64,000 nucleotides of DNA, taken from NCBI GenBank assembly GCA_046329555.1, contig JAXLUK010000003.1:248001-312000 (forward strand), written 5' to 3'. Made by a program: the position numbers and the translations under genes. Below are positions 54,106 through 61,570 of this stretch, in pieces. Below the pieces are notes generated by a model. The model was given only the letters and a program-made list of their open reading frames with translations. It was not told the origin of the DNA and ran no database searches. The stretch's first letter is position 1. Each line of letters starts with the position of its first letter. This DNA is from UBA1941 sp046329555 (GTDB lineage Bacteria > Bacteroidota > Bacteroidia > Chitinophagales > LD1).

Positions 54106-55101
54106 ATGGCAGTTCCAAAAATTACGAAAGAAACCTACCTGATGTGGTACGAGCTGATGCTTCGTCTTCGCCGCTTTGAGGAGCGCGCAGGCATGCTTTA
54201 CGGCGAGCAAAAGATCAGGGGATTTTGTCATTTATACATTGGTCAGGAAGCTGTAGCGGCAGGCATGATGAGTGCCCTAAAGCCTTCAGATCGTGTAATT
54301 ACCGCTTATCGCGACCATGCGCTGGCAATTGCCAAGGGCATTAGCTGCAATGCGGCCATGGCAGAGTTATTTGGTAAAGCTACCGGTTGTACCAAGGGCA
54401 AGGGCGGCTCGATGCACTTTTTCTCAAAAGAGCACCATTTCTTCGGCGGTCACGGCATTGTAGGCGCCCAGATTGGCTTAGGCGCTGGTATTGCATTCGC
54501 CGATCAGTACAACGGTTTAGATAATGTAACGATTTGCTTCTTCGGCGACGGTGCCGCCCGTCAGGGTATTCTGCATGAAACCTACAATATGGCCATGATG
54601 TGGAAGTTGCCGGTTATTTTCGTCTGCGAGAACAACGGCTACGCCATGGGCACATCGGTAGAGCGCTCTTCCAACGTAACCCGCATTGCTACCTTGGGTG
54701 AGGCGTATGATATGCCATCAGAATCAGTAGATGGTATGAAATGTGAAACAGTGCATGATGCTATCGCCCGTGCGGCCGACCGCGCCCGGGCTGGTGAAGG
54801 ACCAACTTTTCTGGAAATCCGCACCTACCGCTATAAAGGCCACAGCATGAGCGACCCTCAGAAATATCGCACTAAGGAAGAAGTGGAAGCCTATAAAAAG
54901 CAAGATCCGATTGAAACTACGCTGGATACCATTCTGAAAAAGAAATACGCCACTCAGGCGCAGGTTGAAGCTATTCAGGAGGCAGTAGAAAAAGAAATTG
55001 AAGCTTGTGTAAAATTCGCCGACGAATCACCTTATCCGGATAACGAAGAATTATTGAAAGATATCTATACAGATACCGAATATCCATTCCTAACTGAATA
55101 A
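54106..55101 (+). CDS. pdhA: Pyruvate dehydrogenase E1 component, alpha subunit
   Basis: E1 alpha pairs with E1 beta to decarboxylate pyruvate with thiamine diphosphate. The 331-residue protein has the family motifs RLRRFEERAGMLYGEQKIRGF (in outline RRFEERAGMLYGEQ), YRDHALAIAKG, KGKGGSMHFFSKEHHFFGGHGIVGAQ in outline GGSMHFFS, the TPP motif GDGAARQGILHETYNMAMMW with ENNGYAMGT, and YRYKGHSMSDPQKYR with phosphorylation-loop style residues. The E1 beta gene does not follow; a TPR membrane protein does, 23 nt after the stop. lpdA, the E3 gene, is 21 kb away, so the complex is scattered. Confidence 0.95.
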   Translation: MAVPKITKETYLMWYELMLRLRRFEERAGMLYGEQKIRGFCHLYIGQEAVAAGMMSALKPSDRVITAYRDHALAIAKGISCNAAMAELFGKATGCTKGKGGSMHFFSKEHHFFGGHGIVGAQIGLGAGIAFADQYNGLDNVTICFFGDGAARQGILHETYNMAMMWKLPVIFVCENNGYAMGTSVERSSNVTRIATLGEAYDMPSESVDGMKCETVHDAIARAADRARAGEGPTFLEIRTYRYKGHSMSDPQKYRTKEEVEAYKKQDPIETTLDTILKKKYATQAQVEAIQEAVEKEIEACVKFADESPYPDNEELLKDIYTDTEYPFLTE

Positions 55102-55124
55102 ATAACAAACAGCAAGAAAACAAG

Positions 55125-55817
55125 ATGGCTGAAAAAGACCTACAGGACGAAGTAGAACAAGTTACTGAAGAAACCGTGGATACCCGCGATTTCTGGCACA
55201 AAATTGAAGATTGGTTTGAAGATAATAAGCAAACCGTTGGAATTGGCGGTGCCGTATTGGCTGTATTGATTGTAGCCGTAGTATTCGTTTTTGCGAAATG
55301 GTTACCAGACCGCGAAAAGAAAGCCCAACGCGAGTTGTTTATGGCTGAAATCTATTTCAAAAAAGATTCTTTCGATTTGGCATTGAATGGCAGCACCAAC
55401 TTTAAAGGTTTTTTAGATGTGCAGAAGAAATACGGTTTCACCAAGGCTGCGAAATTGTGCGATTACTACATTGGCTTGTGCTACTACAACAAGAAGGATT
55501 TCGCAAAAGCGTCTGATTTCATGAGCAAGTTCAGCACCACTGATCCTATTCTGGGAGCTGAAAAGTTCAATGTATTGGGTGATGCTGCGGCTGAGTTGAA
55601 GAAGAATGATGAAGCTGCCAAATACTACCAGAAAGCTGCTGATTTCTCTGAGAATGAGCAATTCACGCCGTATTACTTGTTGAAGTTGGGTATGTTCTAT
55701 GAATACCAAAAGAAGAATGCAGAAGCGAAAGGCGTTTACGAAAAAATCCGCGATAACTATCCGAATAGTCAGGAAGGCCGCGATATTGAAAAATATCTGG
55801 CTCGCGTAAGCAGCTAA
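55125..55817 (+). CDS. Membrane-anchored TPR protein (YfgM-like)
   Basis: A 230-residue protein with an acidic cytoplasmic N-terminus, one membrane helix at about 38-60 (VGIGGAVLAVLIVAVVFVF), and TPR-type repeats outside (AAKLCDYYIGLCYYNKKDFAKASDF, in outline YYIGLCYYNKKDFAKA; AELKKNDEAAKYYQKAADFSE; YYLLKLGMFYEYQKKNAEAK). This layout matches YfgM-like ancillary proteins that aid periplasmic protein folding or export. It shares a transcript with pdhA and is followed by a good terminator. Confidence 0.75.
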   Translation: MAEKDLQDEVEQVTEETVDTRDFWHKIEDWFEDNKQTVGIGGAVLAVLIVAVVFVFAKWLPDREKKAQRELFMAEIYFKKDSFDLALNGSTNFKGFLDVQKKYGFTKAAKLCDYYIGLCYYNKKDFAKASDFMSKFSTTDPILGAEKFNVLGDAAAELKKNDEAAKYYQKAADFSENEQFTPYYLLKLGMFYEYQKKNAEAKGVYEKIRDNYPNSQEGRDIEKYLARVSS

Positions 55818-55838
55818 GCATTTTTATTAAATTTGAAG

Positions 55839-55872
55839 AAAACGGTAATGCCACAAGCGTTACCGTTTTTTT
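55839..55872 (+). terminator. Rho-independent terminator after the TPR gene
   Basis: The stem AAAACGGTAATG / CGTTACCGTTTT (12 bp with one mismatch-like pair) with a 7-nt loop is followed by T-rich sequence. It ends the pdhA-TPR transcript and insulates the ncRNA gene that follows. Confidence 0.8.
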
Positions 55873-55879
55873 ATTTTTC

Positions 55880-55887
55880 TATATTCG
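55880..55887 (+). promoter_or_regulatory. ncRNA promoter, TATATTCG
   Basis: TATATTCG ends 4 nt before G55892. That base is the first of the closing stem of the structured RNA, so the 4-nt rule inferred from the leaderless genes predicts its 5' end exactly. Confidence 0.7.
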
Positions 55888-55891
55888 TATT

Positions 55892-56087
55892 GCCCATCCG
55901 GAGAGTTTTGGTTAGCTGGATATTTTTAGTCTCAACCGGGTCTTTCAGGTGCACCAATGGCGGGCCGTAATCCCGATGGTATCGGGACCCTCGTCCACAA
56001 AACAGGTTAACAGCGGATTACAGCGGTGCGCTAAGACCTAAATCCTGATTAAGCGCGGCTTAACCGGATTCCGGGTGGGTATTTTTT
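55892..56087 (+). ncRNA. Structured noncoding RNA, probable 6S RNA (SsrS)
   Basis: About 196 nt between a terminator and rseP has no coding frame and folds as one long hairpin. The closing stem is CCCATCCGGA (55893-55902) with TCCGGGTGGG (56070-56079). Next is GGTTAGC (55910-55916) with GCTTAACC-type (56058-56065). A large unpaired central bubble follows (about 55918-55937 and 56040-56056), then GGGTCTT (55938-55944) with AAGACCT (56033-56039), a stem formed by 55947-55955 and 56025-56032, and GTAATCC (55967-55973) with GGATTAC (56015-56021). The RNA ends in the stem plus T-run at 56081-56086. Length, extended hairpin and central bubble match 6S RNA, which mimics an open promoter and binds RNA polymerase. 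Bacteroidetes have lineage-specific 6S families. The class is inferred; the structure is visible. Confidence 0.6.
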
Positions 56088-56110
56088 CTTCCTGCACGCC
56101 TAAAAAATCC

Positions 56111-56118
56111 TTATTTCG
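56111..56118 (+). promoter_or_regulatory. rseP promoter, TTATTTCG, placed for a leaderless GTG start
   Basis: The plus strand reads TTATTTCG-CGGC-GTG, with the same 4-nt gap as the other leaderless candidates. It lies after the ncRNA terminator and before the family-supported GTG start at 56123. Confidence 0.6.
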
Positions 56119-56122
56119 CGGC

Positions 56123-57493
56123 GTGATAAAAGCAGTTCAGTTAATTCTCTCCCTTTCATTTTTAGTGGTGCTCCACGAGCTTGGCCATTTTCTGGCGGCA
56201 CGTGCATTCAAAACCAGAGTCGAAAAATTCTACATGTTTTTCGATTTCATGTTTCCTTTCCCGCATCTGCTCAACTTCGCCTTGTTCAAGAAGAAAATTG
56301 GCGATACCGAATATGGTATTGGCTGGTTTCCTATGGGCGGCTATGTAAAAATTGCCGGCATGGTAGATGAAAGCACCGATTTAGATCAGTTGAGTGCCGA
56401 ACCTAAACCCGATGAATTCCGCTCTAAGAAGAACTGGCAGAAACTCATCATTATGTTGGGTGGCATCATCATGAACCTTATTGTAGGCTGGTTAATTTAT
56501 TCGCACCTATTGTTTTGGGTGGGGGAACAAATCTTACCTACCGAAAACGCCCGTTTGGGTGTTCAATGCGATTCTCTGGCCTTGAAAATTGGTTTCAGGA
56601 ACGGAGATATCATCCTAAGCCACGATGGCGGAAAAAAATTTGAGAGCCTTCAATCAGTAGGGAAAGAGCTGCTGTTGGATGATGTAAAAACGGTAACCGT
56701 TAACCGTGAAGGATCCCTTACCGATATTACCATACCAGCAGATTTTACATCAATGGCGGTGAACCAGTCAAAAGCTGGCAAACGTCCTCTTTTTGAATTT
56801 AATGTTCCCTGCATGGTTGGTGAGATTGCAGAGAAATCAGCAATCAAAGGAATTATGCAGCCCGGAGATGTTATCATTAATATAGATAGTCAGCCCATTC
56901 GCTATTTCAGCGACGCCCGGCCAGTGTTGCAGGCAAGAAAAAGCAAGGATGTACCAGTTGCCTTCCTTCGCAAATCAGACACGTTGCATGCTATGGTGCA
57001 TGTGATGGATAGTGGTGTTTTAGGATTTTTCTTTCCATCAGATGTAAAAATGCTTAAGGGTTATGTTGACTTTACTGAAAAGCATTTCGGCTTTTTTGAA
57101 AGTTTAACCGCCGGTGCTGCCAAGGCATACGGACGAACCATTGATTACATCAAACAATTCAAACTAATTTTTAGTCCGAAGGTGAAAGGCTACAAGCAAC
57201 TTGGAGGCGTGGGTACAATGGCCGGACTTTTCCCTGACCGTTGGGATTGGATAGCATTCTGGAGCATGACCGCCTTTCTTTCATTAATACTTGCCGTTGC
57301 TAACTTGTTACCAATACCTATGTTAGACGGTGGTTACGTAATTTTACTGTTATTCGAAATGATTTCCGGCCGGAAATTGAGCGACGCCACCGTTGAAAAA
57401 ATCAATCGCGTTGGTCTGGTGTTGCTACTTGGTTTGATGATATACGCTAACGGCAACGACCTCTGGCGCTTAGTGCTAAGCAAGTTCTTCTAA
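56123..57493 (+). CDS. rseP: RIP metalloprotease RseP (site-2 protease)
   Basis: RseP is an inner-membrane protease that cuts anti-sigma factors and remnant signal peptides within the membrane. The 456-residue product has the zinc motif LHELGHFLAA (His18, Glu19, His22) in its first membrane helix, the GxxxN/P-like GDTEYGIGWFPMGGYVKIAG segment, two PDZ domains (VQCDSLALKIGFRNGDIILS, EIAEKSAIKGIMQPGDVIIN) and the second catalytic motif NLLPIPMLDGGYV. I chose GTG at 56123, which puts HExxH at the usual distance from the start and follows the promoter. The longer start at 56075 (also GTG) would place translation inside the ncRNA terminator stem. The stop overlaps creD by 4 nt. Confidence 0.93.
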   Translation: MIKAVQLILSLSFLVVLHELGHFLAARAFKTRVEKFYMFFDFMFPFPHLLNFALFKKKIGDTEYGIGWFPMGGYVKIAGMVDESTDLDQLSAEPKPDEFRSKKNWQKLIIMLGGIIMNLIVGWLIYSHLLFWVGEQILPTENARLGVQCDSLALKIGFRNGDIILSHDGGKKFESLQSVGKELLLDDVKTVTVNREGSLTDITIPADFTSMAVNQSKAGKRPLFEFNVPCMVGEIAEKSAIKGIMQPGDVIINIDSQPIRYFSDARPVLQARKSKDVPVAFLRKSDTLHAMVHVMDSGVLGFFFPSDVKMLKGYVDFTEKHFGFFESLTAGAAKAYGRTIDYIKQFKLIFSPKVKGYKQLGGVGTMAGLFPDRWDWIAFWSMTAFLSLILAVANLLPIPMLDGGYVILLLFEMISGRKLSDATVEKINRVGLVLLLGLMIYANGNDLWRLVLSKFF

Positions 57494-58827
57494 AGATTGG
57501 ATTCTCTTATTTCCCCTCCGCCATACCAATCAATTTTTCTGGTGAGGTACATGATGGTAGCCAGAATAAGGAACAGGCCAACACTTCCCAACAGCAGCGC
57601 GTAATCTTCTAACTGTAACAACGAATAGAAGAAAACATACAACACCACCAAAACAGTGCTGAAAAGACCTGTAAGTTTTACATTCTGAAACATCGAATAC
57701 GCGTAGGCAGTAATCAAACCTACAATAGCCAGGCTGCTTATGCCATACGACCAGTTGAAATTCAGATGTTCGGATATCGATAAGAGCAGCACATAGAATA
57801 ACACCACGGCAAAACCCACTAAAAGGTATTGAACCGTATGAATGCGCTTCCGGTTGATAATTTCAATAAAGAAGAAACTGAGAAAAGTGATGATGATAAA
57901 CATCATCCCGTATTTAGCAGAGCGCATGGTCTTCTGATATTCATCTACAGGCAATAACAACTTCACCCCAAACCCTGCATGATCACCCACAAAATTCCCC
58001 GTTCCCTGCTGCGGATAATTTCGGTTAAGCTGCAGTACCCGCCAATTAGCCGTGAATCCATCTGCCTGTACCTGACGTTTTTCAGGCAGAAAATCGCCCT
58101 GAAAACTTGGGCTCGACCAAGGTGAACTCAGTTGCATGCTGGTTTCTTTTCCAAATGGAAGTACATTGAATTCACTGCTTCCATTCAAATCAACGACCAC
58201 TTCAAACTGTAGCGAGTCGTTGGGCGACATGGGATGCGGCACGTGAACACCCGACGGGAAGAGATCGGTGGTAATTGTGCCCGGCCGCGCCTCATGCACT
58301 TGCTGATTGATTTGAAAGGCCACCTTGTTTCGAATTCCCTTCATATCCGTAATACCCATAGTAAGAATGGCCTCATTCCAACGCAAAGCGCTCTTCACCT
58401 CAGGCAGCACATCCACATCTGCTTTCGCGAAGCGCCCGGATATTTTCAATTGCGTGTTGTACAACACCACCACATAAATTCCCCGATAGCGCTTCTCAGG
58501 CTTCAGCGCACCTGACACATTCAATTGCTCCGGAAGAAAATGTGCATAGGCCGTTCGTACTTGTTCATGATTCTCTTCATCACGATATCGTTCTGTATAA
58601 GGAACTGAGATAACCGGCCCGCTGATGGTTTGTGGTCCGCCCCATTTTGAACTGACTTCGCGCGAAGCATCATCGCGTAATCCTTCACGTTCAGCAATCA
58701 AACTTTGCACCATCGACGAAGGAATCATCAGTAACAAAATCAGGATTCCAGTTACTACTAATTTTAGGGTTATTGAATTTTTAAGCCAGTTATTCATGCG
58801 ATCGAAAAATGTGGTTTGTTGTTGCAT
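57490..58827 (-). CDS. creD: Cell envelope integrity protein CreD
   Basis: CreD is an inner-membrane protein of unclear biochemical role, linked to envelope stress and colicin tolerance in E. coli. The 445-residue product has the typical plan: an N-terminal helix (LKLVVTGILILLLMIPSSMV), a periplasmic domain with the family stretch IAEREGLRDDASREVSSKWGG (outline: AEREGLRDDASREV) and GPVISVPYTERY, and six C-terminal helices starting at RSAKYGMMFIIITFLSFFFI (outline: YGMMFIIITFLSFFF). The ATG at 58827 is preferred to a GTG at 58833. A TACATTTG promoter element lies upstream. No CreC/CreB regulators are nearby. Confidence 0.92.
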   Translation of the reverse strand: MQQQTTFFDRMNNWLKNSITLKLVVTGILILLLMIPSSMVQSLIAEREGLRDDASREVSSKWGGPQTISGPVISVPYTERYRDEENHEQVRTAYAHFLPEQLNVSGALKPEKRYRGIYVVVLYNTQLKISGRFAKADVDVLPEVKSALRWNEAILTMGITDMKGIRNKVAFQINQQVHEARPGTITTDLFPSGVHVPHPMSPNDSLQFEVVVDLNGSSEFNVLPFGKETSMQLSSPWSSPSFQGDFLPEKRQVQADGFTANWRVLQLNRNYPQQGTGNFVGDHAGFGVKLLLPVDEYQKTMRSAKYGMMFIIITFLSFFFIEIINRKRIHTVQYLLVGFAVVLFYVLLLSISEHLNFNWSYGISSLAIVGLITAYAYSMFQNVKLTGLFSTVLVVLYVFFYSLLQLEDYALLLGSVGLFLILATIMYLTRKIDWYGGGEIRESNL

Positions 58828-58862
58828 TTGCACGATTTAACGCCAATTGCATCCAGCAATTG

Positions 58863-58870
58863 CAAATGTA
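58863..58870 (-). promoter_or_regulatory. creD promoter, TACATTTG
   Basis: An exact TAnnTTTG match on the minus strand, 36 nt before the creD ATG at 58827, in the 129-bp divergent gap with the epimerase-CBS gene. Confidence 0.6.
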
Positions 58871-58940
58871 ATTTCTAAAAAAACCTAATAAATCAAGGAA
58901 GAAATGGTAACCTACGTAGCTGCATTCCTGCTGAATTCAG

Positions 58941-58947
58941 TACTTTG
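58941..58947 (+). promoter_or_regulatory. Possible promoter of the epimerase-CBS/DAHP synthase operon, TACTTTG
   Basis: TACTTTG (one spacer base short of consensus) lies 9 nt before the ATG at 58957, giving a very short leader of about 4 nt. Confidence 0.4.
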
Positions 58948-58956
58948 CAAGCCGGA

Positions 58957-59955
58957 ATGAAAATTTCTGCCTCCATTTATAGTAACAAAGAACGGCCGGT
59001 TTTAGAAACGGTGAAGGATCTGGTAGACCACGGCGTAGATATGCTTCATATCGACTGTAATGACGATCCAAGGGTTTTTGATGATATAGCTGCCATACGC
59101 ACTTTTACCAAAACTCCTATCGATTTACATCTGATTACGCCTGAGCCCGAAAAATATTACGATGCGTTACACCAGTTCCAACCTGAAATGGTATCGCTGC
59201 AATGGGAAAGCATGTTACGCCACCCCGAACTTCCCAACATCCATAACACTTCTTTCGGTTTAGCGTTGAAAACTGAGACACCCGTAGACATACTCCAACA
59301 AGCGTCAGGATATTGTTATACCATGCTAATGAGTACCACGCCGGGAGCCAGCGGCGGTGCCTTCCGCATCGAAAATTTCCAACGAATCAACAAGGTGTGT
59401 CAGCAATTTCCACGATTGAAGATACAGGTAGATGGCGGAGTCAATGATGCAATCGCGTTTATTCTTCGCCTCCAGGGTGTGCAATCGGTGGTATCGGGTT
59501 CGTACCTCATGAATCACCAAACCATCGGCAGCGGATTACTGAGTTTTTATCGTTTACCAAAAAGCGATTCTAACATTCTTATCAGCGATTTTATGTTGCC
59601 GTTAGAACAAACCCCGATGGTTAAAGAAGAAAATGGTTCCTTTCTTGAACTGCTGCAATTGATGGAAGATTTTCGTCAGGGTTATGTGATGATCACTGAA
59701 GCCAACGGCATTCTTAAAGGCGTGATTAGTAATGCTGATTTACGACGCGGCCTGTTGAAACATTTCCACCAGCCGCATCAGCTAAGCGCTTCTTCTATCA
59801 TGAACCGAACGCCAATAACCATTTCTAAGCATGCCACATTATATGATATGTTAGAAAAAATTCAATCGCTTCCCTTTATCATCTTGTTCCTTCCCGTTAT
59901 AGATGAATCCGGACGTTTGTGTGGAAGTGTTTTATTAAATCAATTAGTCCGGTAA
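58957..59955 (+). CDS. Ribulose-phosphate 3-epimerase-like domain fused to paired CBS domains
   Basis: Residues 1 to about 200 resemble ribulose-phosphate 3-epimerase: SASIYSN at the start, the metal ligands MLHIDCND (His31, Asp33), IDLHLITPEPEKY (His58) and IQVDGGVNDAIA (Asp159), plus GLALKTETPVDI and MSTTPGASGGAF in the substrate loops. All four metal ligands of the family are present, so epimerase activity is plausible. The remainder (about 205-332) has two CBS motifs (ILISDFMLPLEQTPMVK, GVISNADLRRGLL, ASSIMNRTPITISKHATLYDM, ILFLPVIDESGRLCGSVL), which usually sense adenine nucleotides. I know of no standard enzyme with this order. It is 14 nt upstream of DAHP synthase, so a link to erythrose-4-phosphate supply is inferred. 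The ATG at 58957 is preferred to a start at 58945. Confidence 0.8.
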   Translation: MKISASIYSNKERPVLETVKDLVDHGVDMLHIDCNDDPRVFDDIAAIRTFTKTPIDLHLITPEPEKYYDALHQFQPEMVSLQWESMLRHPELPNIHNTSFGLALKTETPVDILQQASGYCYTMLMSTTPGASGGAFRIENFQRINKVCQQFPRLKIQVDGGVNDAIAFILRLQGVQSVVSGSYLMNHQTIGSGLLSFYRLPKSDSNILISDFMLPLEQTPMVKEENGSFLELLQLMEDFRQGYVMITEANGILKGVISNADLRRGLLKHFHQPHQLSASSIMNRTPITISKHATLYDMLEKIQSLPFIILFLPVIDESGRLCGSVLLNQLVR

Positions 59956-59969
59956 CCAAAAACACGATT

Positions 59970-60968
59970 ATGATTATCCATCTTCCAAAAAACATCAATC
60001 GCGAAACAGCAGAACAATTGGGCCGTGACCACGAGGGTATTTTATTTTTTGATGACAACCAACCGATATTAGTCACTACGTCAAAAATGAAACAGCTACC
60101 CGATGCCCTGGTGCAATTAGGTGCTACAGGTTATGCCAGCGACAGCGATATGCAATTAGCCTCGCGCAGCTATAAGAGCGAAACACGGTTAATACATTTA
60201 GGGAATGTTCAATTTGGTGGTACTACAGGAAACACGGTGATGATTACCGGGCCCTGCTCGGTAGAGTCGGAAGATCAATTGGAGTCAGCGGCGAAGTTGT
60301 GCGTAGAACTAGGCGTAAAAGTACTGCGTGCCGGGGCCTTTAAACCCAGAACCAGTCCGTACACCTTTCAAGGTTTAGGATTACAGGGTTTGAAACTACT
60401 GGCTAACATGCGCGAAAAGTATGGTTTAAAAATCATAACGGAAGTTCGCGACAGTACACACACTGATGCGGTTATTGAATATGCAGATATCATTCAGATT
60501 GGCGCAAAAGCCATGTATGATCAGGGTATTTTGAGAAGATGTGGTAGCTCAGGAAAACCCGTGTTACTGAAACGAGGTTTTGGCAGCACTTTGCAGGAAT
60601 TTGTGCAAGCTGCTGAATTCATGCTCAGCGCCGGAAATCCAAACATCATGTTGTGTGAACGCGGTATCCGCACCTTTGAAACAAAAACCCGATTCACACT
60701 TGATCTTTGTGGCGTGGCGTGGTTGAAAGAATACACGAATCTGCCCGTAATTCTTGACCCTAGTCATGCCATCGGATATCGGTATGGCGTTGCCGATCTT
60801 AGTCGGGCCTGCGTGGCCATGGGCGTAGATGGATTATTAATCGAAACACATCCTAATCCTGCTGTGGCAAAATCAGATGCCGACCAGCAACTCAATTTCG
60901 ATCAATTCCGCGCATTGTATCGCAGTTTACCAGCCATAGCCAGTGCGGTTGGCCGTCAACTGGTTTAG
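59970..60968 (+). CDS. aroF: 3-deoxy-7-phosphoheptulonate synthase (DAHP synthase, type I-beta)
   Basis: DAHP synthase joins phosphoenolpyruvate and erythrose-4-phosphate in the first shikimate-pathway step. The 332-residue protein has an N-terminal ferredoxin-like regulatory domain (MIIHLPKNINRETAEQLG) as in the Thermotoga enzyme, then the barrel with MITGPCSVESEDQLESAA, LRAGAFKPRTSPYTFQG, PVLLKRGFGSTLQEF, LCERGIRTFE, ILDPSHAIGYRYG and ETHPNPAVAKSD. KPRTSPY separates it from KDO8P synthase. A deviation: the usual IGARNxQN segment reads IGAKAMYDQGIL. I start at the ATG at 59970, 14 nt after the epimerase-CBS stop. Its stop abuts convergent rlmH. Confidence 0.92.
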   Translation: MIIHLPKNINRETAEQLGRDHEGILFFDDNQPILVTTSKMKQLPDALVQLGATGYASDSDMQLASRSYKSETRLIHLGNVQFGGTTGNTVMITGPCSVESEDQLESAAKLCVELGVKVLRAGAFKPRTSPYTFQGLGLQGLKLLANMREKYGLKIITEVRDSTHTDAVIEYADIIQIGAKAMYDQGILRRCGSSGKPVLLKRGFGSTLQEFVQAAEFMLSAGNPNIMLCERGIRTFETKTRFTLDLCGVAWLKEYTNLPVILDPSHAIGYRYGVADLSRACVAMGVDGLLIETHPNPAVAKSDADQQLNFDQFRALYRSLPAIASAVGRQLV

Positions 60969-61439
60969 TTAACTATGATGATACGGTTCACCCTTGATAA
61001 TAGAGCAAGCGCGGTATAGCTGCTCCAGAAAAATAGCGCGCACAATTTGATGAGAGAAAGTCATTTTGGATAAGGAAAGTTTCATATCCGAACGTTCCAT
61101 TACGGCCTCGCTAAATCCAAATGCACCGCCTACAACAAAAACCACTCTTTTGCGCGATTGATTGCCCCACTTCGTAATTTGTTCCGCAAATCCCTCGCTG
61201 GTTAATTCCTTTCCTCGCTCATCCAATAACACCAACCAGTCTCCGGGCTGAATACGTTTTAGAATCCCCTCTCCTTCTTTTTGTCGAATTACTTCGTGCT
61301 GCTGCGTTTTTCCCGGATTAGATTCGGTAACTTCGAAGGAAAAAGGATAATAATGCGGCAAACGTTTGCAATAATCCTGAATCAACATTTCAACGGCCTT
61401 ATCGGCAGTTCTACCTACTACTAATACTGAAAGTTGCAT
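60969..61439 (-). CDS. rlmH: 23S rRNA (pseudouridine1915-N3)-methyltransferase RlmH
   Basis: RlmH methylates pseudouridine 1915 of 23S rRNA in helix 69, late in ribosome assembly. The 156-residue SPOUT methyltransferase has LLDERGKELTSEGFAEQI, the SAM-binding VFVVGGAFGFSEAV and the C-terminal knot MTFSHQIVRAIFLEQLYRA, with the very short GEPYHH end typical of RlmH. The start is the ATG at 61439. The stop touches the DAHP synthase stop, head to tail with no gap. Confidence 0.97.
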   Translation of the reverse strand: MQLSVLVVGRTADKAVEMLIQDYCKRLPHYYPFSFEVTESNPGKTQQHEVIRQKEGEGILKRIQPGDWLVLLDERGKELTSEGFAEQITKWGNQSRKRVVFVVGGAFGFSEAVMERSDMKLSLSKMTFSHQIVRAIFLEQLYRACSIIKGEPYHHS

Positions 61440-61570
61440 GGCTGAAATTCCGGGAACAAACTAATAATTCTCCGTTAACCAGCGTATTCTGTACGTTCAT
61501 AAAAAATTGCGTACTGCGAACCTGCAATTCATTGATAAAACCGTGGAATTTTCGAAGTTTGACAAGAAGA

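Noticed and set aside
56075..56122. Longer rseP start at 56075 (GTG)
   Set aside because: It would lie in the ncRNA terminator stem, and the added residues precede the usual RseP N-terminus, which fits GTG at 56123.
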